Below are positions 1-10,690 of a stretch of 55,375 nt of DNA, in pieces. Position numbers and translations under genes: made by a program. Within the stretch, counting starts at the first letter, position 1, and every line of letters begins with the position of its first letter. The notes below the pieces were generated by a model. It had not been told where the DNA came from and made no database searches. It was given only the letters and a program-made list of their open reading frames with translations. Location of the stretch: NCBI GenBank assembly GCA_009869945.1, contig WIXG01000448.1, forward strand, positions 1-55,375, read 5' to 3'. Source of the stretch: Mesaphorura yosii. Lineage: Eukaryota; Arthropoda; Collembola; Poduromorpha; Tullbergiidae.

Positions 1-3000
1 CTAATTCCAATCAAAGGTCATGAGTACGACCCGGACCGAGAATTTTATATTGTGCTGCTGGAGCAAAAGCTGCAAGCCGGGTCCAAGTACCGTGTTTACA
101 TCGAGTACGTTGCTCTGCTGTCAGATGAGCTGGTGGGATTTTACAGAAGTTCTTACATCGACCAAGCCACAAATGAGACAAGGTAGTACTTTAAATATAC
201 TTGAGACTTGTTCTGCTATTTTTGGTATCCTCGTTTCACATTGTCTTTGTGTCTGCTCAGGTGGTTAGGAATTACGCAATTCTCGCCCACAGATGCTCGC
301 CGTGCATTTCCATCATTTGACGAGCCCTCATTAAAAGCACGATTCGAAATAAGTCTGGGTCGACTGGAGAACATGACATCTCTTTCTAACATGAATCGTG
401 TACGCACAGAACCAATGTGAGTCGAATACGAGTAAACTATTTCGTTTGCCATTTTTGCTTACTGTGCGCAATAAAATGTAAGAATGATTCTTTGCCTGTG
501 CCCAGAGAAGGAATGCCTGGCTGGTACTGGGACCATTACAATAAAACACTTTTAATGTCCACGTACTTGGTTGGATTCGCTGTGACTGACTTTGTGCCGC
601 GTGAAACCGATCCCGGTTTGAGCAAACCAAAATTTCAGATTTGGTCTCGCAAAGACGCGTTGGACCAAACTGACTATGCGGCCAAAGTCGGGCCAAAAAT
701 GCTCGCGTTCTTCGAAGAATATTTCAAGATCGAGTTTCCATTGCCAAAACAAGATATCGTCGCAGTTCCGGACATGAGGTTCAGTGCGATGGAGAATTGG
801 GGCCTGATAACCTTTAGTTGAGTATTTGCATACGCAGACATAAATCATATGGAAGCTTCCATGAATTTTCGCGTTATCTGTATTTGCATTAATTCTACAG
901 GGAGCTTTACATTTTATTCGATCCGGAATACTCCTCAGATGCAGCTAAACAAAAAATTATTGAGATTTTGGGACATGAAATTGTAAGTGAGCAATAACTT
1001 GGCGTATTTCGTGAGCCTTAACCTGTTGTTGTCATTAAGGCGCATCAATGGTTTGGAAATCTTGTAACTCCCAGTTGGTGGAGCGAGTTATGGCTAAAAG
1101 TAATGATTATCTCGCTAATGAATGTAATCTTGACCTTTGTTCTAAATGGAAGCGGAAATGTACTCATAGGAAGGATTTGCATCGTACGTCGAATACATCG
1201 GAGCGAACCACGTACGAATTTTCAGCGTAGCTTGCATTACAAACGTTGAAGCATGCTGCATCATTCTATGTTCTTCCTATCTCAGGTTGAACCGTCATTT
1301 AGAATATTGGAACTGTTTCTAATCAATGATTTTCAAAAAGTTCTTCGAATGGACGCCCTCAACGTTTCACATCCAATACAAGTCCCCGTGGATCATCCCG
1401 ATGAGATCAATCAAGTCTTTGACGCGATTTCTTACTCGAAAGGTTCAGATTGGTCCCGAGTTTATTTACCTGGTGTTAGTAAATCTGTTTCAAGCAGGTT
1501 GTTCACTCCTCCGAATGATGGACCACTTTCTGACCGAGAAAACCTTCAAGCAAGGAATCACAAACTACTTGAACAGATGGAAGTACAACAGCACAACGCA
1601 GGAGTACTTGTGGGGCAGTCTCACTGAGCAGGCACACGCGGACGCGACTCTCCCGATGAACTTGGCTGTTGGACAGATTATGGATACGTGGACTCTGCAG
1701 AAAGGATATCCACTACTCAGGGTGGAACGAAATCGCACGTCAGGAATTTTTACACTTTCAAGCGTGAGTCAAGGCCAAAGCCAATTGCCGTTTAATTTCC
1801 ACACATTTATTCCACACACTCATACTACAAACTCTAACAGAGCAAGTTTAATCTGCTGCCAAATGCGACCGGAGACGACAATGAGTACAAATGGTGGATT
1901 CCAATTTCGTACGCGTCACCAACATTCAACTCGGACTTTTCGAGCACGAAGCCTTCCTTCTGGATTCCACCGACCATAGATACAATGGAAGTGCGGGTGG
2001 ACATGACCAGATGGATTATCGTGAATGTTCAATCGACTGGTAAATATTTATCAAAAATAAGCAACAATAAGCAATATGTGCCTGCCAACCTTTTCATGGT
2101 TAGGCTATTACCGAGTGACCTACGACGACGAAAACTGGAGCAGCATCACAAAGCAACTTCAGGAAGAACCTACCAAAATTCACATCCAGAACAGAGCCCA
2201 ACTAATTGATGACGTGCTAAATATCGCAAGAACCGAACCACGTCTATATGAAACCGCATTTTCACTCACCACCCAATACATACGCAATGAGAGGGAGTAC
2301 TTACCATGGAATTCATACGTGGTTGCGTTCAATTACCTGTACAACGTCCTATCAAAAACACCTTCGATAGATTTGCTCAAAGTAGGTTCAAATCGAATGA
2401 TCACATTTGATCGTAGATCGTGATTTGAACTGGCCACTTTTCACAGAACTATTTCCGAAAACAACTCAACAATGAGTATGAACGCTTGGGATTTAGTGAG
2501 AGCGACTCAGAATCACACATGGACAGAGTACACCGAGTAGACATTATCGAATGGGCTTGCAAAGTCGACCTGGCGGATTGCAGACAGAAAGCAACTGCAA
2601 TGTTCGCTGGCTGGATGAACCAATCAACGGAGAACAAGTAAAGTCAAATTAATTTGAGTATTCTAAATTCTACGAGGCACTCAACTAATTTACTTATAGG
2701 ATTCCTTTGAATCTACGCCGCACTATTTACTGCACTGCAGTTGCTAACAGTGACGAATCCGTGTGGAACTTTGCATTGTCGCAGTATCTGACAGCGAATG
2801 TAGCCTCTGAGAAGGACATTCTCCTGAGAGCTCTGACATGCTCAAGGAATGTAAGAACTCTGAGCAGATATCTCGACTGGTCAATCACGGAGGGCTCGGG
2901 AGTGCGAAAACAGGACTCGAGAAGCGTCATGCAAAACATTGCATTGAATGAGGTCGGCAATGGGCTTGTTTTTAAATTCTTGCAGAGGCAATGGAGTCGA

Positions 3001-3434
3001 ATTCGAAAATAGTAAGACTCCAATACCAATGCCAATACCAATTGCTCCAATACCAATCGTGCCCGTGTGGAGGTAAAGCTTACTCTTGTAATTTCACAGC
3101 TTTGGTGGAGGTCTCTCAATCGACAAAGTCATCAATGATGGAGTGGCTCAGTTATTGACGACTGAACAGGAACTTCAAGAGGTAACGTGGTACCACGCGA
3201 GATGCGACTTTGACCGCCTTGACGTGAAATCGCGTCATAATTCTTAACGGTAAAGGTCGGTCTTAACTATTACTTGTTTCATTACAGTTACTGAACTTCA
3301 AAAGAGAACACGACGGTGACTTCGGGTATGGAGCACGAGCAGTTGAGGAAGCGATCGAAATTACAAGAATTAATATCCGCTGGATGAATGAAAGCTACGA
3401 AACTGTCTCATCATTACTCAGACGTTATGCGTGA
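1..3434 (+). CDS. M1 zinc aminopeptidase (aminopeptidase N-like), 5' partial
   Basis: Membrane or secreted zinc exopeptidase of the M1/gluzincin family, which removes N-terminal residues from peptides. Fourteen exons join in frame: 1-182, 261-416, 506-817, 901-982, 1040-1099, 1170-1211, 1286-1442, 1498-1763, 1841-2039, 2104-2381, 2447-2637, 2700-3011, 3100-3181, 3288-3434, giving 821 residues to a TGA. Numbering within this fragment: exopeptidase motif SAMEN at 206-210; zinc site HEIAH at 242-246, split by an intron, with the third ligand Glu265 in WLKEGFA exactly 18 residues after the second His; likely catalytic Tyr328 in SYSKG. The rest matches the ERAP1-like C-terminal domain ([47 protein letters not shown]). 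The N-terminal anchor or signal and first residues lie before base 1. Oddities: exon 3 is followed by TT instead of GT, and GAMEN and WLNEGFA are altered. The C-terminus shows no GPI tail. Family assignment is certain; the substrate is unknown. Confidence 0.96.
818..900 (+). other. Aminopeptidase intron with non-canonical TT donor
   Basis: Family conservation fixes this junction: GLITF must continue to the Arg-Glu encoded by AG at 816-817 plus GGAG at 901-904. The intron therefore begins TTGAGT rather than GTGAGT. The 3' end is a normal TTCTACAG. All other thirteen introns of the gene begin with GT. No nearby GT restores the frame, since reading on gives a TGA at once. Confidence 0.8.
3020..3058. 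repeat. CCAATA/CCAATG simple repeat in aminopeptidase intron 12
   Basis: Imperfect hexamer repeat based on CCAATA within the intron 3012-3099. It starts a few bases after the GTAAGA donor and is interrupted by ATTGCT. It does not touch coding sequence. Confidence 0.75.
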
Positions 3435-3440
3435 AATAAA
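3435..3440 (+). promoter_or_regulatory. Poly(A) signal AATAAA of the aminopeptidase gene
   Basis: AATAAA follows the TGA stop (3432-3434) with no base between. If used, the 3' UTR would be only some 20-40 bases long. No other AATAAA on this strand lies close by. Confidence 0.55.
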
Positions 3441-6400
3441 AGCCATAAAATTTATATGAATTTGTTCTTGAAGTCAATGAACTATAAATAGTTGCCGTCG
3501 CCTCGTGCTATGAAAGGACCTTACCAGCAACGACTTCCAGCGAGTTGGTGAACTCGTCTTGATGAATCCAACCAGTCTGGAGGTTCAACGTAAGTAGAAT
3601 TCGAAGCACGACAAGCAGCTCGTAGATTCTAGAGAGTTTAATGCGCTGAAATGTACTCGGTGAACTTAATGGGATAATTTGCGAATTCTCCTTCTCACAG
3701 ATTATTCGTTTTACAATTTCCAGGCGATTCATTTCGACGGCCGTTGAATATTTTCACTTTTTGTCAGAGAAGTTTGTTAAACTCAGAGTTTGTTGTCGCG
3801 GAGCTCGAGTCACGATGAATGAGTCCACTCAAATCATGCCACCAAACAGAAATCGATACTTTCTCGTGCGGTTGGGGGCATGCGCACGTTACAGTCTGTG
3901 CTTTCTCTATGTCTACAGAAACCGGCTTTCTTCTCGTAGGATGCCCCTTACTTTTCGTCTTTGTTCTCTACTTACGGACGAGTCTATGAAAGTCGCTATT
4001 GGGCTTAGAACTTAACTGTGCGTTCATTCTCCTTTTCGTGATTTGTGATTTTTCTTTAACCCCTTTAATCAGTCAATATTGTGACGCATTATTGTGTCTC
4101 ATCATCTTGACAGTACATACCTTGACTGTATAGTAGTCACGAATGAACTCAAGAAGACTAGAACATGAACGACTTCCGGATTGCAATTCAGGTTATGCTT
4201 GGCGTAGATTAAAACCTTATGCTGGACGCAATTTTTCACTGTACTACTGTATTGTGTTGTGCTGTAATCAATTCAAGAGACAAATTGCTTTGCATTGGGC
4301 ATAAAACAGTGGTTTTCGCATTCTCCTTGGTTTTTCGGGGCTCCTACATTGAGTATACCTTTGCTACAAACTTCAAGAAGTCAAACAAGAAACAAACCTC
4401 AAAGTACACGATGGCTGAGTGCAGTGCAATTTGACACTGTCATAGTCTTGCATCTTTCCCCTCGCAGACATCTCGTAAATTAAGAAATGTGTACGAAAGC
4501 AATTAGTGAGACACCCACTAATATACATACTTTACGGTACTGAGAAGGGCGAACCGCAAGTTTATGTGTTTTGAGAAATATTATGTCTCGAATCTATTAT
4601 CAGCGAAAAATGTACGAACATGTGCGTTCTAAAGTAACTCATGCATCAAGTTTGTACGTGAAAGGAAGCACTAGACCACAACTTCGTTTACGACCTTGTA
4701 TTGACTTGTTTTTCTGAGTAACGACTTTAAACTGTGTGTGGATTGACACTTAACGTGGTTGCAGCTACCTGTACTTCATTTCGCGACAGTTCAGCAAACT
4801 GCTCCCAGCACCCGAATTCACTATTCGCAGCAATTTTTTATTTTACACCACCATCGTGTCGTGATTTGTGAACAAACTTTAGCAATCCGCCGTGAGCCAA
4901 GCACCATGCACCTGTAGCAGCACTGCAATTTCTCACTCGCTCAAACCTTTAGGTTGAAATTAACCGGGTAATAAAATCGGAAATTAAGGGCATTCGTTTC
5001 ATTGCAAAAGTTTACTGAGACTAATTTCATGATCCATTACCTCTTGAAATAGCGCGTTAATAAATCCGCTAATTAATTTTCCTGTTACAAAGAAAGCCAT
5101 AGAACAGGAAGCGATGTTCTGCACGCTAGCTCTCGACTCACTCGCGGTGTGGTGGCAAGGGTTAGAATTTTTGGTAATTAATAATCCTCTTCCGTGTCGT
5201 GAAGTCAAACAAATCCAGGCCACTCGAATGTCAATCCAAAGACAGGCAGCCACAATCATACCGAATACATTACGAAAGCCTTTGACGCTGACAACGAACC
5301 CGTCCCGTGCTTGTGCTCGTGCAAAAACAATACACAAAGTAAACATGAAGGCAATGCAGACAGCTGAAGCATTGAACCATGAACATTGTGTTGTGTTCCA
5401 AATCAATTTAAAGTAGGCTCAGAGCGAAACAAAAATCTGCTTCGCGATTGCGAATACAAAATGCGTATGCGAAATTTTGAACGCGTCATTTAGAGTTGGA
5501 AACCACAACCACGGAGTGCGGAAGGGGAAAGATCACTTTCGTCCTGGAATATTTCGCACGCACGGCACATGGCACGTGGCCTAGAAACCCACAGAAACCT
5601 TTCACTCTATTTCGAGCAGGCTGTTGACGCGCGGCGCTGCGTTATTTTGGTGAAAATTATTCAAATTGCTTGTCTGACAGCAGAGCACTCCACGCTCGAC
5701 TCTGCTCGATGCATTGCACGCAGTATGGCGTAATAATAATAAAGAACCACTTTAGAGAAAAGCCAATTTTCGACTTTGACGTGGAGAAAGGAAGTCGAAG
5801 TCTGGTGAAAGTCTACTAAAATCATTCTTTTCATGAATTAAAAAGTTTGAACTTCTTACAGCCATTATTATATGGTGCGCTGCGTGGTGGATAGAGCGCC
5901 ATGTGCTCGCGCCCCAAGAAAACAAATGACAAAAAATATTATTCTTTTTCCATCACCACACCACATCAGCCAGTCTTGCTTTGAGTGTACCCAAGAAAAG
6001 AATATGCTAAAAACTTTCTAATCACTTTGAAAAGGCTCGTGCTCTGCTCTTGTGTGCTGTGCCGTAGTGAAGAATGCAAATGGGTGCATAACTTTCTGAG
6101 GGGATAATTAATTATTTCTACACAATAAACCTCTCACCACACCACATCACAGCTCGACGCTGCTCCTGGCACAATATGTTCCAAGCCTGAGTATCGCAGA
6201 AAATTAAATACAAGACTAGACTTGGCTCATGTATCACGACGTGCTTCATATTTTCAAAGACTTGAGGCTGAGACAGAGACAAAAGAAAAATCCAAGCTTC
6301 AGAGATGAGGTCTTCAGTCTTTTGTCTGTGACCGTGTGGATCATAGGCGTAGACTAACAATTAGCATGCAAAGTTGCACGGCTCATAGAAAAATCAGTGC

Positions 6401-8515
6401 TCGGCCTAGATACTTTCTCTCATTTCGACGCTTTCCATGACCATGTGCAAAGCATCTTCGTGTTACGTGGGCTCATTCAAGCTTAGCCCGATTGTGGCGT
6501 GGCGATGATTGCCCGTCATTACCCTATCCCGAAACCTAATTGCCTTCACTCAGGCATCAAGCTTAATACATGCGATACGCGTGACGTGTTCGAGTGCTTT
6601 TATTTCGAATTCACGTGCTATTATACAGCGCACTGTTACACTCGAACATGGCACGGGCACAGCAGAAGACAAATGCCGACCATGTTGAATAATTTATCAT
6701 CGCGTCGGTCGGAATCCATTCAAATTCGTTATTGTTTGAAATTAATCTGAAGTTTATGAGTTTTATCACGCCCGACCTCCTCTTCTGCTTCCACCACGGT
6801 CTATTGCGGCATGGCTATGATTACCGGTGTCTATGCGTATGAATGTGTACACAATAATTTCGATACTCACACTACTCTACACAAGACAGCCCAACAAGAT
6901 ACAAATGTTTGCACTTCGCTTTGACCCATACCATGCCATGAATCCGAGACAGAATGCAATACACATGACACGCACACGCAAGGGAGAAAGCAGAAAGAAC
7001 GGGCGTGAGCGTGAGACGCCAGACGCGTGCTTGGCATGGTGGTATGATTTATGGTCTTTCTTTTCAAATGCCGCCGTGCTGCACTGTGCTGCTGTGCTGC
7101 CATGTCATGAATATTCGGTGCGATACAGAAGGTGAACTGTTTTTGTTTCTGTTTGGAGCTGCTAAACTTTCCTTGTCACGAGACAAGTTGGGCTTCGTTA
7201 CATTTATTATAATGGAGTCGCTCGTAACTCGCGACTCGTATTTAAAAGCCCCAAAAGAACACAGTCGACACACAATTTTTGGTGGGTTCAACAATGCATT
7301 TGGTTTCACGCATTCAAGCAAGGAGGCACCACGCCCGAAGTTATTGTCTAAACAGTTACACGTGTAATAATCCGGATTTGCCTGCGCTAAGTGTGAATTG
7401 CTATAAAGTCACAATAACACTGCGCGCTACCCTCCGCCATTTCACCTTTTGAAAGAATGAAGCTGACACGCCGTAAAAGTAAACACGCACTATCGCACCG
7501 TGAACACGAACTATTTTCGCAGGTTGTTGGCGCAAATGCTGGAACGCGTTTGCGAGTTTGCGTTTATTACGAATGCATAATTTTCGTGATTCTATTACAA
7601 TCACGAAAATTGCTTCATTTCTGTTCTTTGTTTATGTTCCCCACTTTCACATTCCTCGCGCTCTTGTAATTTGAACATTTTTCTCCTCGCAGGAGCACAT
7701 TTTATGGATTTATGCACCCTACATGAACTAATGAGATTTTTTGTTTTTCTCTGGAATTGTTTCACGTTTATTCTCACACTTACTCATCTCGTCCTCGCCT
7801 CACACCAGTACAGAGCATCAGGGCATCATATCGCACAACAAATTGAAATGGGCCAAGAACACGAAAACAAAAGGTAAATAGATAGTAATGGACAGGAACA
7901 TTATGATTTATGATTTCGATTACGCGGCAGCTTCGTGAACCCGAACAAGACATGATAACTGTGCTCTGGTCTCGGCTACTGTGATGCAGTGCCAAGCGGG
8001 CAACTTTTCTCATGGGAGAGAAATATTGCGTAGCTCAAAGCGCTACATGTCAGCAGCTTTCATGGTCCGTGGTCCGTGAAAACTTTCCAAGATCGCATCG
8101 CGGAGAAAGACAAGACACAGGGCAAGAACGGCCAAGCCTGAAGGGGATCTTGCCAAGAAGATGACTCAAATGAGTTGACCTAAATTAAGTCACTGGAAAA
8201 ATGCAAGGTTTTATTTCGGTAGTTCTCCAAAAATAATCCAATTTGGAACAAATATTTGACATAATCGCATAAAAGTCATCTTTCCAGCCCATTTCCTGTC
8301 ACTTACTTATTTGAGGGTAGAAGAGTAGCAGAATTTGTGAATTGGAAATGTCAAACTCGTCGTTTAAGTTAATTTTTGAGGACATATCACATATAAGTAA
8401 CAGAAATAGAAATTAAACACGAATCGATGCTTAATTATTGTGGACAAAGTTTAGACTTCACTCCAACACTTCACCACTTGCTTTCTTGACCGCTTCCGCC
8501 CATACACGTTTCAAT
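3441..8515. other. Intergenic, no supportable gene
   Basis: About 5 kb between the 3' end of the aminopeptidase and the 3' end of Beat-like gene A, which converge here. Open frames are short, overlap on both strands and match no family I know. The best of them is a 74-codon minus frame at 3508-3732. Opposite it, on the plus strand, lies a donor-like GTAAGT at 3590 and an acceptor-like TTCTCACAG near 3700. Neither reading is convincing. No tRNA, transposon ends or long repeats were seen. Confidence 0.5.
8210..8215 (-). promoter_or_regulatory. Possible poly(A) signal of Beat-like gene A
   Basis: AATAAA on the minus strand (TTTATT on plus), about 300 bases past the stop codon of gene A. It is the first perfect hexamer I noticed downstream. 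Assignment rests only on position. Confidence 0.3.
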
Positions 8516-10690
8516 TTAATTACCAGCCATTAGAAATTGCAGGAACAGAAAACTTGACATCATTCCCAGTATTGATTTGCGAGTGGAGAAAATGCTGAGA
8601 GCGTTGTGGCGAGTTCGTGACGATGCAGCTCCTGAAATTAAATTCGTGAAAACTTTTGAATTCTCACAGCACAATTTACATAAATGTCAAATGAATAATG
8701 AATCCTATTTTCGGCAAAGGTCAAATTGAATTAACGTTATTGCACGTAATGCCACGTTATATTGTTGCGAGTAAAATATCCTCCTGTCCGGAAAACTTAG
8801 CCTCAAAGCGAATAACGAAGTGAAAGCACAACACGTATAATAATATAATAGTTGAGCGCATTTCATTTGACGCGAGTGTGGCTAGGCTGCAGAGGACACA
8901 AAGGATAATTGGAAATGACTTATTCTATTATATAAATGCTATGAGGAGTTTCTCTTGTAAGTTCGCCCGGCAAACTATATGGGGAGCTTTCACAAAGGCT
9001 GCTGTGCTCTAACAATCGCATCCGCACGTGTTCTTTGTGAAACTTATGCTGACATTCGTTACTGGACTGTCAAATGAAATCACGGGTCGCAATAATACAA
9101 AGTGTCACGATACACACTCCACTGACCTGATAAAAACCGATTCTGCCGACCGGAGAGCGACGCCTGAGCGTTTTGCGCCTTCGACTCGATGACAGGCTGC
9201 GTTCTGACCCAGTACGAGTTGCCGATCGTCGCCGTACATTTCAGCGTCATTTTGTGACCAATGAAATGCTTCGGTTCAAGCGAAATGTTGAATCCCAGTA
9301 TGGACGTCTCGAGCCCATCCGTCTCGTTAATTGGCGAATACTCGATAGTGCCTGCAGGATTTATCTGAAAACAGAAAATCGTTGTCGTAAGTGTGGTCGC
9401 GACAAAAAAAAACACGGATTCTGCGAGCTCAGCGCCTCATCGCATCAAAACCAGAAATGGCCCATAACGGTAAACAATTAGCAAATAAAAATAATCCCAC
9501 AAACACATCATACTTACTTTTTCGTCATTTACATAAAACATGAGCGATGCTGCTGGCTTACTCCGATAAGACGTGCAATTGCCAACTGAAACAATTCAAG
9601 AGAAGAGCCGTCGTCGACTGTTAGCAAGACCCCACACGATAAACCATAATTTACCTAAACAACTCGAAATAGTTGCGTCCCGTCACGGTCCGAGTCGCAG
9701 GAATTGAGTTATTTTGGGAAAGTATGCAAACTATCCCCATCCGCCTTACACTTCACGACGCACTTCATTCTAAGCGCTAACATGTGTGTGTATGCGGTTA
9801 AGAGACAAGCACGCTTACCTAATCTGCTCCCCACACTCGCTGTTGGATGAACTCCAAATATTTCTGGTTCGTAAAGTGGAGGTGCTACAAATAAACAATT
9901 ACAATTATTTGCCGTCATTAAAAAGGATCTCTTTTCTCATGGCTGGCTGTGGCATGAGTCTGGTGTTGGTGAAACCTCCGCAAGTGGAATGAGAAGATTA
10001 TAGGAAGGAAAGGTGATCTTATTCCGGTCATGAAGGAATGTAGGAAAAACTAAAACCGAAAAGAGGACACGCACAGTGGTGTGGGATAACTGCTATGTCG
10101 GCTCGACTCACCTATTACATGCAGTTGGGCCTTATGCTCTAATGTGCGAAAGTTTCTGTCAACAGAGACTTCGCATTTATAAATTCCACCAGTGTCTAAT
10201 GTGATATTCTTTAAGGTAACAATATTCAAGTTGGACCGCAGCGTCTGAATAAAAGAAAATTCAAACAATGCGATGAAGAATCCACATTGACGACCAAAAT
10301 TACTGATGCCTTCAATTGAATAGGCGATCTATTCCTTTATTCCTTACATCAACAACAACTCCAGATGTATTGAATGTCATGATACTGGGCAGAGTTGATG
10401 GATTGTAGCGGAAAAACTCTTGCTCGTCTTTGTACCACTTGAGAACTAGAAGCGTGTCAGACTCCAGTATAAAATCACAGAAGAGTTGGACAGAACCATC
10501 TTTCACACCGTAGTGAGGAATCGTCACGTTCTTCAGACGGACGCCAGTCACGTAAACTGGAAAAATTAAGCCTTAACCTCATCTGTGCGTTCTTAAACCT
10601 TGTAAAGTACTTACCCAAATGGAGGAGCGTAATTGCAACGAGCACAATGATTGACTTACTCGAAGGAATCATTGCACAAAGACCTTTCAT
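8516..10690 (-). CDS. Beaten path-like two-Ig cell-surface protein (gene A)
   Basis: Likely neuronal surface protein of the Beat family; known Drosophila members bind Sidestep-family receptors and steer motor axons. Exons in transcript order: 10690-10615, 10556-10348, 10244-10112, 9884-9819, 9585-9518, 9364-9127, 8631-8516; 906 bases, 301 aa, all junctions GT-AG. Residues about 4-25 form a signal peptide (SIIVLVAITLLHLG). Ig1 has Cys52 and Cys119 (GIYKCE) around the Beat hallmark LKWYKDEQEFFRYNP. Ig2 has Cys165 (GNCTS) and Cys227 (LKCTATIGNSYW) with DGLETSILGF between. N-glycosylation sequons include NVT, NIT and NET. The last exon encodes an Arg/Ser-rich linker and ends in a hydrophobic stretch (ILGMMSSFLFLQFLMAGN) with no basic residues after it, which suggests a GPI-anchor signal. 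The ATG at 10690 is followed directly by the signal peptide. Nearest relatives in the window are C (same exon layout) and D (very similar Ig1). Confidence 0.93.

Noticed and set aside
9080..9126. Read-through of gene A past 9127 as its C-terminus
   Set aside because: A GTCAGT donor at 9126 and a good terminal exon at 8631-8516 in the right phase explain the 3' end better.
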